This document shows, one piece after another, positions 1 to 7,511 of a DNA stretch of 16,094 nt. Position 1 is the stretch's first letter, and every line of letters begins with the position of its first letter. Location: positions 1 through 16,094 of the forward strand of contig CABQCB010000017.1 of NCBI GenBank assembly GCA_902462475.1, written 5' to 3'. Source of the stretch: an uncultured Oscillibacter sp. (GTDB lineage: Bacteria; Bacillota_A; Clostridia; Oscillospirales; Oscillospiraceae). The notes under the pieces were generated by a model that did not search any database, had not been told where the DNA came from, and worked only from the letters and a program-made list of their open reading frames with translations. A program made the translations under genes and the position numbers.

Positions 1-303
<303 letters not shown>

Positions 304-400
304 CTGTCATTTCAAATAACAATGGGATAGTTAAATTGTGATTTATGATAAAAAGAATGGACTTTTCCATAAAGAAATGACGAAATCTGGTGAAAAGTGC

Positions 401-429
401 TTGACGTACCGGAGGCACTGTCATATACT
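401..429 (+). promoter_or_regulatory. Promoter of the LacI-family regulator gene
   Basis: TTGACG (401-406), a 17-base spacer and TATACT (424-429) form a near-consensus sigma-A-type promoter. The predicted start near 436 places both direct repeats at 443-474 inside the first transcribed bases. The AT-rich stretch between this promoter and the gap promoter (about 304-400) holds no gene; only weak inverted repeats are visible there. Confidence 0.75.
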
Positions 430-442
430 GTGGGGGAAAATT

Positions 443-474
443 GATTACGCAATGTTGAAACCGATTACGCAATG
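443..474 (+). repeat. Direct repeat GATTACGCAATG x2, candidate autoregulatory operator
   Basis: Two identical 12-base copies lie at 443-454 and 463-474, with start points 20 bases apart, roughly two helical turns. They sit between the predicted transcript start and the Shine-Dalgarno of the regulator at 487. The same 10-base core occurs on the opposite strand in the gap leader. This suggests that one protein reads both promoters, most simply the LacI-family product itself. Confidence 0.55.
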
Positions 475-486
475 AGGAAAACGCCA

Positions 487-1503
487 ATGAAAGTGACCAT
501 CAGTGACGTGGCAAAGCTGGCGGGTGTCTCCACTGCCACCGTGTCTCACACCATCAATAATACCCGCTATGTCTCCGAGGAGACCAAGGAGAAGGTATAC
601 CAGGCCATTGCCGAGCTGGGCTATACGCCGGATGCCTCCGCCCGCAGTTTCCGCACGGGAAAGAAAAAGACCATCGGCTTCATCGTGCCGGATATTGCCA
701 ACAAGTTCTTCGCCACCATGATCGAGTCGGTGGAGACTTGCCTTGCCCAGCATGGGTATCATCTCATCATCGCCAACACCAAGGAGGATATGGAGCGGGA
801 GGAGACCAACATCCGCCTGCTCTCCGCAGGACTGGTGGACGGTCTGCTCATTGCCAGCACCATGGAGGATTTTTCCCGGCTGGACGCGCTGATCCCCGCC
901 GGCTTCCCGGTGGTGCTGGTGGACCGTACCTTTGATGTGAAGAAGTACTCCTCTGTGTGCGTGTCCAACTTCCGGCCCATCTACCGCAGCGTCTGCCGCC
1001 TGGCCGGCAAGGGGGCCCGCCGCATCGGCATCATCGGCGGCCTGCCGCGGCTGTCCACCACCCGGGAGCGCATCTCCGCCTATCAGCAGGCGGTGGCGGA
1101 CTGCGGATTGCCGGAGGATGAGTCCCTTATCCGCTACGGCAACTCCATGGAGGACAGTGCCCACACCTGTTTGGACGAGTTGCTGGAGCGCAAGTGCGAC
1201 GCCATCATCGTCTGCCAGGGCCTCATGGGCGCCGAGACCATCGTGCATTTGCACAAAAAGGGCATCCGGCTGGCCCAGGATATCGATCTGGTGAGCTTTG
1301 TGGACTATGATTCCAGCATCTATCAGCTCTATGACAACCAGATGGACTCCATCATCCAGCCGGTGGAGGAGCTGGGACAGGCTGCTGGCGAGCAGATCCT
1401 GCGGCGGATCGAGGACCCGGAGGCCCGGATCTTTGAAAAGGTCCTCACCTCTACCTACAAGCCCTATCAAACGCCCCAGTCCTGGGCGCATTCCGACCGA
1501 TAA
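487..1503 (+). CDS. LacI-family transcriptional regulator
   Basis: A 338-residue DNA-binding regulator of LacI/GalR type, expected to act as a dimer and respond to a sugar or metabolite. The N-terminal helix-turn-helix (about residues 3-22) reads TISDVAKLAGVSTATVS. The hinge segment (about 46-58) follows, then a periplasmic-binding-protein-like effector domain beginning KTIGFIVPDIANKFF and running to the end. I chose ATG 487 because GAGGAAA precedes it by about 8 bases and family members usually begin almost directly with the helix-turn-helix. The in-frame ATG at 472 lies inside the repeat and has no ribosome binding site. At hinge residue 55 the usual leucine lever (ARsLRT) is Phe (ARSFRT). 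The gene diverges from gap, and shared upstream elements suggest control of gap and of itself. It ends in a bidirectional terminator shared with the next gene. The effector is unknown. Confidence 0.93.
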   Translation: MKVTISDVAKLAGVSTATVSHTINNTRYVSEETKEKVYQAIAELGYTPDASARSFRTGKKKTIGFIVPDIANKFFATMIESVETCLAQHGYHLIIANTKEDMEREETNIRLLSAGLVDGLLIASTMEDFSRLDALIPAGFPVVLVDRTFDVKKYSSVCVSNFRPIYRSVCRLAGKGARRIGIIGGLPRLSTTRERISAYQQAVADCGLPEDESLIRYGNSMEDSAHTCLDELLERKCDAIIVCQGLMGAETIVHLHKKGIRLAQDIDLVSFVDYDSSIYQLYDNQMDSIIQPVEELGQAAGEQILRRIEDPEARIFEKVLTSTYKPYQTPQSWAHSDR

Positions 1504-1506
1504 CCG

Positions 1507-1543
1507 AAAAAAACGAGGCACGCCTGGCGTGCCTCGTTTTTTT
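1507..1543. terminator. Bidirectional intrinsic terminator
   Basis: A perfect stem CGAGGCACGC (1514-1523) with GCGTGCCTCG (1527-1536) closes a 3-base loop. It is flanked by seven A on the left and seven T on the right, so it works on both strands. It lies between the convergent stop codons at 1503 and 1547. Confidence 0.93.
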
Positions 1544-1546
1544 ACT

Positions 1547-3622
1547 TCAGCGGGTAAAGGAGAGGTGGAAGCGGCTGCCCGCGTCCCCGGCGAATACCAC
1601 CAGTCCGCCCTCCTCCAGAGGGGCCTTGGTGTCGTCCCACAAGACGGAGGAAGCGGTGAGGTAGCCCTCGGGATTGTAGACCCAGAAGCCGCCGTCACCC
1701 TCCACCTGGACGGACATGGCGGTCCAGGCGGCATCTTCCCCGATCCGGTACCAGCGGGCGTAGCCGTCCGGCTGGATGGTGCTGTACGACCAGCCGGAGC
1801 CGGTGAAGAGCTCCGGTGCGTCCTCCTGGGCAAGATAAAGAGTGGCGCCTGCGGTGAGATAGGTGTCACCGTTCTCCTCGCGAACGGTCATGTCGTAGCC
1901 GTCCCGGCCGCCGGTGCCCGGCAGCTGGAGCTCATAGCGGGCGGAGGCAGCGTCCACGATCCGGTCGGAGCCCACATAGCCCGGCGCGGACTGGGGCGCC
2001 TGGGACACCTGCGCGGCGCTCTCCGTCAAGGAGAGGTAGACCTGGGAGGTATAGGGCTCCGTCAAAGGCAGGAAGCTGGTGACGGACAGGGCATCCCAGG
2101 CGCTTTGTACCTCCGGCGAGACCTGGTTTTCCGGCATCCGCACGGCTGCGTAGTTGCTCATGGGCAGCGCGCCAAGTCCCGGCAGCGCGCCGAAGGCCTT
2201 CTGGTAGAGATAGGTCTCGCCGTTGGACTCCGTCACAAAGGACAAAAGCGACAGGTTGTTCGCATCCCGGAAGGTTCCGTCAGAGTAGTAGGAGAACACC
2301 TGCGCGGGAAGATCGGGGAAGTTGAGATAGGCCAGTGTCAGCTTCCCGTCGGCGGAGACATCCACCCGGTATTGGGCGGTGGTGGAGCCGTAATAGCCGG
2401 AAAAAGCGGTCAGCTCGGCGGGCATGGAGGCGGCCTGGGCGTCCGGCAGGGCGGGGATGGTCTCATCCACCGCGACGCCGTCCTGCCGGAGTGCTTCCGT
2501 GAGGAGGCGGGCGGCGGCCAGTTCGTTGTAGGCGGAGGAGCCGCCGGAGGAGAGCACGGCGGCGGCCATGCGGTGCTCGGGCAGCACGATGAGCCCCGCA
2601 TGGTAGCGCAGGGTGTCGCCGCCCTTGACCAGGGCCTGGATGCCGTTTTGGGAGAAGGGGAAGAAGGACACGCAGTCCCAGCCAAGACCGTAGCTGAGAA
2701 GATCCAGCGTGTCGTCCGGCCAGACGCCCCGGTCGTACTCCGGTGCCGCCATGGCTTTGCGGGAGGAGGCGGAGAGCAGGGTGCTGTCCGTCAGCGCGCC
2801 GCCGAAAGCTGCCAGGTCCGAGGCGGAGGCGTACAGCCCGCCGGCACCCACGGCGTTGAGGCAGTCCTGCGGGAGGGGGCGGGGATCGTTTGCAGAGTAG
2901 GTCTTGGCCAGAAGAGCGGTGTCAAAATCGTCGCCGGGGGCAAAGGTACTCTCCAGGCCGGCAGGAGCAAGGATGTTCTCGCGGACGTATTCCATGAAGT
3001 CCTGGCCGCTGACGGCTTCCACGATCAGCTGGGCCAGGGTGAAGCCGTCATTGCAGTAGACGCTGTATGTACCGGGGTCAGCCACCAGGCGCTGGGTGGA
3101 GAGGGTCTCCAGCAGATGGTCCACAGCGGAGTCATCTGCGTCATCAAACAAGATGGCACCGGCCAGACCGCTGCCCATGAGGCCGGAGGAGTGGTTGAGC
3201 AGCATCCGCACAGTAATGTCCCGGTAGCGGGGATCCGCCATGCGGAACTGGGGCAGATAGCGGGTGACGGGGGCGTCCAGAGACACGTGGCCCTGCTCGG
3301 CCAGCTGCATCACGGCCACGGTGGTGTAGATCTTGCTGACAGAGCCGATGCCATAGAGGATGTCGTCCGTAAGGGCCCGGTCCTCCGACTTGGAATAGAC
3401 GCCGCTGCTGCCGGTGAGGATGATCTCACCGTCCTTCCAAAGAGCGTATTGCACGCTGGTGGCACTGCCGTATTCCAGAGCGGCCAGGGCGGTGGAGACG
3501 GCGGTTTCCTCCAAAGAGGGAGCTGTGTCATCAGTTTGGGCGGCCAGTGCCGGAGCCGACAGACTCAGGGACAGCACCAGCGCCATGAGCAGCGCCAGAC
3601 AGCGTTTTTTCCGTACGATCAT
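1547..3622 (-). CDS. Secreted serine hydrolase, beta-lactamase/penicillin-binding (class C-like) fold
   Basis: A 691-residue exported protein of the serine beta-lactamase superfamily (Pfam Beta-lactamase type), members of which include esterases, D-aminopeptidases and DD-peptidases. A signal peptide is clear at residues 1-28 (MIVRKKR, a hydrophobic core, then APALAA). The catalytic motifs are in the expected order: SVSK at 94-97 (SxxK, nucleophile Ser94 and Lys97), LLNHSSGL at 141-148, YCN at 189-191 (YxN), and HAG at 341-343 (the HxG/KTG position). Residues about 404-434 (ELTAFSGYYG) begin a second beta-rich region like those appended to many of these hydrolases. The last 250 residues are not recognised. 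The start is supported by GGAAGG 7 bases before the ATG. It appears monocistronic and convergent with the regulator at 487-1503. The substrate is unknown: peptidoglycan stem peptide, an ester or a D-amino acid peptide are all possible. Confidence 0.9.
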   Translation of the reverse strand: MIVRKKRCLALLMALVLSLSLSAPALAAQTDDTAPSLEETAVSTALAALEYGSATSVQYALWKDGEIILTGSSGVYSKSEDRALTDDILYGIGSVSKIYTTVAVMQLAEQGHVSLDAPVTRYLPQFRMADPRYRDITVRMLLNHSSGLMGSGLAGAILFDDADDSAVDHLLETLSTQRLVADPGTYSVYCNDGFTLAQLIVEAVSGQDFMEYVRENILAPAGLESTFAPGDDFDTALLAKTYSANDPRPLPQDCLNAVGAGGLYASASDLAAFGGALTDSTLLSASSRKAMAAPEYDRGVWPDDTLDLLSYGLGWDCVSFFPFSQNGIQALVKGGDTLRYHAGLIVLPEHRMAAAVLSSGGSSAYNELAAARLLTEALRQDGVAVDETIPALPDAQAASMPAELTAFSGYYGSTTAQYRVDVSADGKLTLAYLNFPDLPAQVFSYYSDGTFRDANNLSLLSFVTESNGETYLYQKAFGALPGLGALPMSNYAAVRMPENQVSPEVQSAWDALSVTSFLPLTEPYTSQVYLSLTESAAQVSQAPQSAPGYVGSDRIVDAASARYELQLPGTGGRDGYDMTVREENGDTYLTAGATLYLAQEDAPELFTGSGWSYSTIQPDGYARWYRIGEDAAWTAMSVQVEGDGGFWVYNPEGYLTASSVLWDDTKAPLEEGGLVVFAGDAGSRFHLSFTR

Positions 3623-3672
3623 TGCAGGACCTTCCTTTCATCTTGCGTGTGGCGGATATCTCGTAAGGAGAG

Positions 3673-3701
3673 GATACACCATCCACCCGGGGGAAGGTCA
3701 A
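3673..3701 (-). promoter_or_regulatory. Possible promoter of the serine hydrolase gene
   Basis: On the minus strand TTGACC (3696-3701) is followed by TGTATC at 17 bases (3673-3678), or by TATCCT at 19 bases. The -35 is good and the -10 is weak, so an activator or an alternative arrangement is possible. The interval 3702-3745 shows nothing else. Confidence 0.4.
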
Positions 3702-3745
3702 GCATTTTTTGAAAAGAAGAGGCGCGCGGCAGACGCAAGCTTCTG

Positions 3746-3774
3746 TTGTCCCGCAGGGGAGAATGTGGTATACT
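3746..3774 (+). promoter_or_regulatory. tRNA-Leu promoter
   Basis: TTGTCC (3746-3751), a 17-base spacer and TATACT (3769-3774) lie about 45 bases before the mature tRNA start. This gives the tRNA gene its own transcription unit with a short 5' leader. Confidence 0.75.
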
Positions 3775-3818
3775 GCTGCTTGTGGCTGCGGGGAGTATAG
3801 CTGCCCCGCCGCTCCTAC

Positions 3819-3903
3819 GCGCCTGTGATGGAATTGGTAGACATGCGAGATTTAGGTTCTCGTGCAGCGATGCGTGTGGGTTCGAGTCCCTTCAGGCGCA
3901 CCA
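3819..3903 (+). tRNA. tRNA-Leu, anticodon UAG, CCA encoded
   Basis: An 85-base class II tRNA. The acceptor strands GCGCCTG (3819-3825) and CAGGCGC (3893-3899) pair fully, followed by A and an encoded CCA (3901-3903). The D arm is ATG/CAT around GAATTGGTAGA. The anticodon stem CGAGA/TCTCG encloses loop TTTAGGT, giving anticodon TAG at 3853-3855, which reads CUN leucine codons. The long variable arm GCA-gcga-TGC is typical of tRNA-Leu. The T loop is TTCGAGT. The T stem has three G-C pairs, then a T-T mismatch and a G-T wobble, slightly weak but not disabling. It has its own promoter and terminator. Confidence 0.97.
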
Positions 3904-3945
3904 AAAAAGAAAGACATCTGCTGGAAGCGGGTGTCTTTCTTTTTT
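3904..3945. terminator. Bidirectional terminator after tRNA-Leu
   Basis: A long stem: AAAAAGAAAGACATCTGC pairs (with a few G-T wobbles) with GCGGGTGTCTTTCTTTTTT around the loop tggaa. A-rich and T-rich flanks make it able to stop transcripts from both the tRNA gene (plus) and the TetR-type gene ending at 3997 (minus). Confidence 0.9.
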
Positions 3946-3996
3946 GGTTTCCGCTATCCGCCATTTCATGCAAAGAGGATCGTGCGCATGTTGTGC

Positions 3997-4581
3997 TCAT
4001 GCACGGGCGGCAGCGCCTCTTACCTGATCACTCAGCATCGTGTCGGCAAACTGGATCAGCTCTTCGGGGGTGCGGTCGATCTCGCCCAGCAGCCAGCTTT
4101 CCATGATGCCGGCCAGAGCCACCACATAAAAGTGGGTCAGTGTTTCCACGTCCATAAACGAATCCAGGTGGCTCCGCACCCCGATTTCATCGGCAAGCTG
4201 TTCGATGGTGAGGTGAATGATGGCATAGATATCCGATTCAAAAAAGCGCTTGATGTGGTCATGGCCCATGGAGCGCAGCGCGCACAGGCACACCGCGCGA
4301 TTCTCCTCCAGATAGCGGAACAGCTGGAGCAGTCCCTCTTTCCACAAAAGGGCCCCTTCCTGCTGGCGCAGCAGCGAGATGGCCTCGTTTTCAAACATCC
4401 AGCGCAGCAAATCGTAAATATCTTCAAAGTGGTAGTAAAAACTCTGGCGGCGCATACCGCAGGCGTTCGTCAGCTCAGAGATCGTGATCTTATCCAGCGG
4501 CTTTTGCGCCATGGCTTCTTTCAAAGCGGCAGCAAGCTCGCGCTTGGTCTGTTCGGAAACGGAGAGATTCTTTTGACTCAT
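3997..4581 (-). CDS. TetR/AcrR-family transcriptional regulator, divergent from the exporter operon
   Basis: A 194-residue regulator. The helix-turn-helix lies at about residues 32-53 (KITISEL, then CGMRRQSFYYHF), followed by DIYDLL, the typical TetR N-terminal signature. The helical C-terminal part, with FYVVALAGIMESWL and later EELIQFADTM, resembles the TetR_C_8-type ligand/dimer domain of Firmicutes regulators. An in-frame ATG 12 bases upstream (4593) would add MNAF. I favour 4581 because GAAGGTGA sits only 3 bases before 4593 but at workable distance from 4581; this is not certain. A TATACT-type -10 on the minus strand (4607-4612) has no good -35. It diverges from the operon starting at 4756 and is the natural candidate repressor of it. 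It resembles the regulator at 13015-13578 strongly over the DNA-binding region. Confidence 0.9.
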   Translation of the reverse strand: MSQKNLSVSEQTKRELAAALKEAMAQKPLDKITISELTNACGMRRQSFYYHFEDIYDLLRWMFENEAISLLRQQEGALLWKEGLLQLFRYLEENRAVCLCALRSMGHDHIKRFFESDIYAIIHLTIEQLADEIGVRSHLDSFMDVETLTHFYVVALAGIMESWLLGEIDRTPEELIQFADTMLSDQVRGAAARA

Positions 4582-4645
4582 GAATGCATTCACCTTCTCA
4601 TTTTATAGTATAGCATAGCGCCCCGGCTTCTTCCATCGGTCAGAT

Positions 4646-4684
4646 GCCCCCCTGGTGTCAAAATTCTGACATCGGGGGCTTTTT
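4646..4684 (+). terminator. Hairpin with T-tract in the divergent intergenic region; contains TGTCAAAATTCTGACA
   Basis: GCCCCCCTGGTGTC pairs imperfectly with GACATCGGGGGC around the loop aaaattct, followed by TTTTT (4680-4684), so it reads as an intrinsic terminator on the plus strand. No plus-strand gene lies immediately upstream. It could stop read-through from the tRNA side, act as a leader attenuator of the operon, or be a dispersed hairpin element. The core TGTCAAAATTCTGACA (4656-4671) is itself an inverted repeat and recurs almost unchanged at 13606-13624. Confidence 0.6.
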
Positions 4685-4689
4685 GTCCT

Positions 4690-4718
4690 TTGCACCCGCT
4701 GCGAAAGACGGATAGCAT
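4690..4718 (+). promoter_or_regulatory. Weak candidate promoter for the exporter operon
   Basis: TTGCAC (4690-4695), a 17-base spacer and TAGCAT (4713-4718) is the best match between the hairpin and the GAGGAGGA ribosome binding site at 4741. Both hexamers are poor. The octamer ATAGCATA at 4712-4719 also occurs at 4610-4617 beside the TetR start, so it might be part of an operator. Confidence 0.25.
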
Positions 4719-4755
4719 AAGAGAGAACGCTCGCAGGACAGAGGAGGAAGATCAG

Positions 4756-5073
4756 ATGAAAGAGTACAGGATCGTCTTGGAAAGTCAGCTCGGCCCTCGG
4801 AACGGCATGCTTCGCCTGAAAGAAGAGAGGGCGGGAACTGTGACCGGGTCGATCACCCTGCTTGGTGTTGAAAACGCCGCGTCCGGCCAGTGGATCGGCA
4901 AGCACTCGCTTCGCCTGTGGCACCATCTGCGTACCCATGTCAGCGATCTGGAATGTGTTTCTGTATTCGAGCTGGATGGCGACAGCATTTCCGGCACACT
5001 GCAAAATGACAAGACCACCATGCGCTGGCATGGAAAGAATGACCGCAGAGAAAGGGGAAAACGAAAAGAATGA
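4756..5073 (+). CDS. Small protein of unknown function, first gene of the exporter operon
   Basis: A 105-residue protein I do not recognise. It is soluble, without signal peptide or membrane segment. Residues about 3-92 look like a compact beta-rich domain: alternating hydrophobic strands EYRIVLES, GMLRLKE, GTVTGSITLLGVENA, a segment LRLWHHLRTHVSDLECVSVFEL, then DSISGTLQNDKTTMRW. A very basic tail (about 94-105, RRERGKRKE) ends it. The start at 4756 is set by GAGGAGGA about 7 bases upstream; the frame is open further upstream but without a ribosome binding site. Its stop overlaps the next start as ATGA, so its translation is coupled to the exporter. A cytosolic modulator or substrate-binding role for the transporter is possible but only inferred from context. 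Confidence 0.8.
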   Translation: MKEYRIVLESQLGPRNGMLRLKEERAGTVTGSITLLGVENAASGQWIGKHSLRLWHHLRTHVSDLECVSVFELDGDSISGTLQNDKTTMRWHGKNDRRERGKRKE

Positions 5074-7511
5074 CGGAGAACAAAAAAGCAGGCGGCGGCT
5101 TCATGACAAAGCTTGCCACATTCATCGTGGATAAGCGGAATCTGTTTTTCCTGCTTACCATCATCATGCTGATCTTTTCCGCTTTTTCCCGCAACTGGGT
5201 GGAGGTAGAGAGCGAACTTGCCGCCTATCTGCCCGCGGACTCGGAGACCCGGCAGGCCCTGGACATTATGGAAGAGCAGTTTGTCACCTACGGCAGCGCC
5301 CGGATCATGGTGGCCAACATCTCGCAGGACAAGGCCGAGGAGCTGAAAGATCAGATCGCTGGCATAAAAGGTGTGCAGAGCGTGGAATACGACAACACCG
5401 AGGACCACTACAACAACGCGTCCGCGCTGTATGCCGTCACGTTTGACTATGATGAGTCGGATGACAGCTGCCTGACCAGTCTGGAGACCATAAAATCCGC
5501 GCTCTCGTCCTACGATGTCTATGTCTCCACCGAGCTGGGCAACACCGAGCAGGAGGCCATCGACAGCGAGGTCCGCGTCATCATGGTCTATGTGGCTGTG
5601 ATCATCGTGCTGGTGCTGCTGTTCACATCCCAGACCTATGCGGAGGTCCCTGTGCTGATCTTGACCTTCGTGGTTGCCATGATCATGAATCTGGGCACCA
5701 ATTTCCTGCTGGGGAAGATCTCCTTTGTGTCCAATTCCGTGACCAGCATCCTTCAGCTGGCGCTGTCGCTGGACTATGCGGTCATCTTCTGCAACCGCTA
5801 TAAAGAAGAGCATCAGACCCTTCCTATCCGGGAGGCGGTCATCGTGGCGCTGAGCAAGTCCATCCCCGAGATCGGCGCCAGCAGCCTGACGACCATCGGC
5901 GGCCTGGTCGCCATGATGTTCATGCAGTTCCGCATCGGCTCGGATATGGCGATCTGCCTGATCAAGTCGATCCTGTTCGCGCTGCTTTCCGTATTCGTTG
6001 TGATGCCGGGCCTTTTGATGCTGTTCGGCCCGCTGATGGACCGCACGGAGCACCGCAATTTTGTGCCTAAGATCCCCTTCGTGGGCAAGTTTGCCTACAA
6101 AACGAGACATATCGTGCCGGTCCTGTTCACCATTGTGATCGTTATCGCATTCCCGCTCAGCCAGAAGTGCCCCTACGCCTATGGGGAGAGTTCACTGGAA
6201 ACGCCCGTGCTCAACGAGACACAGATCGCGGAGAACATGATCAGCGACAATTTCTCCTCCGCCAATATGCTGGCGCTCATGGTGCCCGCAGGCGACTATG
6301 AAAAGGAGGCGGCCATCCTTTCCGAGCTGGAGCAATACGATGAGGTGGACTACGCCATGGGCATCGCCAATGTGGAGGCCATGGACGGCTATACGCTGGC
6401 GGACCAGCTGACCCCCCGGGAGTTTGCAGAGCTGACGGAGCTGGACTATGAGGCAGCGAAGGTGGTTTACGCCGCTTATGCCGCCGAGCAGGAGGAATAC
6501 GGCCAGATCCTGGGCAATCTGGACGGCTATGAGGTACCTCTGATCGATATGTTCCTCTTTGTCTGCGATCAGGTGGACTCCGGCATTGTGACGCTGGACG
6601 AAGAGCAGACCGATATGCTCAACGAGGCCTACACCCAGATGACCGCTGCCAAAAAGCAGCTGCAGGGCACCGATTACAGCCGCATGCTGGTGTATCTGAC
6701 CCTGCCGGAGAGCGGCGATGAGACCTATCAGTTCCTGGATACCGTTCAGGAGACGGCACAGAAATACTATCCGGACGAAGCGGTCTATGTGGCCGGCAAC
6801 TCCACCACGGAATACGATTTCCAAAAAGCGTTTGCCCGGGACAATCTGGTGGTCAGTGTGGTGTCCATCCTCATCGTGCTGGTGGTGCTGCTGTTCACCT
6901 TCAAGTCGGCAGGCATGCCGGTACTGCTGATCCTTGTCATCCAGGGCAGTATCTGGATCAACTTCTCCCTGCCCTATCTCCTCGACGAGCCTCTGTTCTT
7001 TATGAGCTATCTGGTGGTGAGCTCCATCCAGATGGGCGCCAACATTGACTACGCCATCGTGGTAGCCAACCGCTATCAGGAGCTGAAAGAGCAGATGCAT
7101 CACCGGGATGCCATCATTGAGACCATGAACTTCGCCTTCCCCACCATCATTACATCCGGCACCATTTTGGCGGTGGCCGGCACCCTGATCGGCATGATGA
7201 CCTCCACGGCGTCTATTACCGGCATCGGCCAGAATCTGGGGCGCGGCACCATCATCTCCATCCTGCTGGTCATGTTCGTACTGCCGCAGATCCTGCTGGT
7301 GGGCGGAAAGATCGTGGATATGACCGCCTTTGAGATGCCGAATGTCACAAAGAAGCACAGCGGCCGCGGACGCGTCCGGGTGGACGGCATGGTGCGCGGC
7401 GAGATCCGCGGCGTAGTCAGCGGCATAATGCACGCTACCGTGGACGGCGAGGTAGACCTGAATCTGATCTCGGGCACCGCATCGGAGGAGGATGAAGATG
7501 AAACGGAATAA
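5070..7511 (+). CDS. MMPL/RND-superfamily exporter with a repetitive C-terminal tail
   Basis: An 813-residue polytopic transporter of the RND superfamily, MMPL type: proton-driven export of lipids or other amphiphiles from the membrane. It has the duplicated architecture: TM1 about 24-40, an outer loop 41-168, TM2-6 about 169-322, TM7 about 347-364, a second outer loop 365-590, and TM8-12 about 592-750. Each half carries an Asp-Tyr pair in the fourth helix of the half, SLDYAVIFCNRY (Asp235) and NIDYAIVVANRY (Asp660), matching the two Asp-Tyr pairs that form the proton relay in MmpL3. After the last helix a tail (about 764-803) reads as short Gly/Val-periodic units, RVRVDGMVRGEIRGVVSG and so on, followed by an acidic end (EEDEDETE). 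ATG 5070 overlaps the upstream stop; Met12 at 5103 is an alternative with a weaker site. The last 14 bases overlap the next gene. The substrate is unknown. Confidence 0.92.
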   Translation: MTENKKAGGGFMTKLATFIVDKRNLFFLLTIIMLIFSAFSRNWVEVESELAAYLPADSETRQALDIMEEQFVTYGSARIMVANISQDKAEELKDQIAGIKGVQSVEYDNTEDHYNNASALYAVTFDYDESDDSCLTSLETIKSALSSYDVYVSTELGNTEQEAIDSEVRVIMVYVAVIIVLVLLFTSQTYAEVPVLILTFVVAMIMNLGTNFLLGKISFVSNSVTSILQLALSLDYAVIFCNRYKEEHQTLPIREAVIVALSKSIPEIGASSLTTIGGLVAMMFMQFRIGSDMAICLIKSILFALLSVFVVMPGLLMLFGPLMDRTEHRNFVPKIPFVGKFAYKTRHIVPVLFTIVIVIAFPLSQKCPYAYGESSLETPVLNETQIAENMISDNFSSANMLALMVPAGDYEKEAAILSELEQYDEVDYAMGIANVEAMDGYTLADQLTPREFAELTELDYEAAKVVYAAYAAEQEEYGQILGNLDGYEVPLIDMFLFVCDQVDSGIVTLDEEQTDMLNEAYTQMTAAKKQLQGTDYSRMLVYLTLPESGDETYQFLDTVQETAQKYYPDEAVYVAGNSTTEYDFQKAFARDNLVVSVVSILIVLVVLLFTFKSAGMPVLLILVIQGSIWINFSLPYLLDEPLFFMSYLVVSSIQMGANIDYAIVVANRYQELKEQMHHRDAIIETMNFAFPTIITSGTILAVAGTLIGMMTSTASITGIGQNLGRGTIISILLVMFVLPQILLVGGKIVDMTAFEMPNVTKKHSGRGRVRVDGMVRGEIRGVVSGIMHATVDGEVDLNLISGTASEEDEDETE

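Noticed and set aside
445..1869. Long open frame on the minus strand opposite the LacI-family gene
   Set aside because: High-GC shadow: it crosses the strong bidirectional terminator, has no ribosome binding site and its translation looks like low-complexity frame noise.
1298..3712. 804-codon open frame on the plus strand opposite the serine hydrolase
   Set aside because: It runs through a terminator and is antisense to a gene with signal peptide and all catalytic motifs. The translation is Gly/Val/His-rich as expected of an antisense frame.
4690..4755. N-terminal extension of the 105-residue protein
   Set aside because: No ribosome binding site before 4690, while GAGGAGGA is ideally placed for 4756.
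7492..7511. Possible frameshift joining the exporter and the giant protein into one gene
   Set aside because: The downstream frame has its own strong ribosome binding site (GGAGGAGG), an ATG and a fresh signal/anchor sequence. A 14-base overlap is ordinary coupling.
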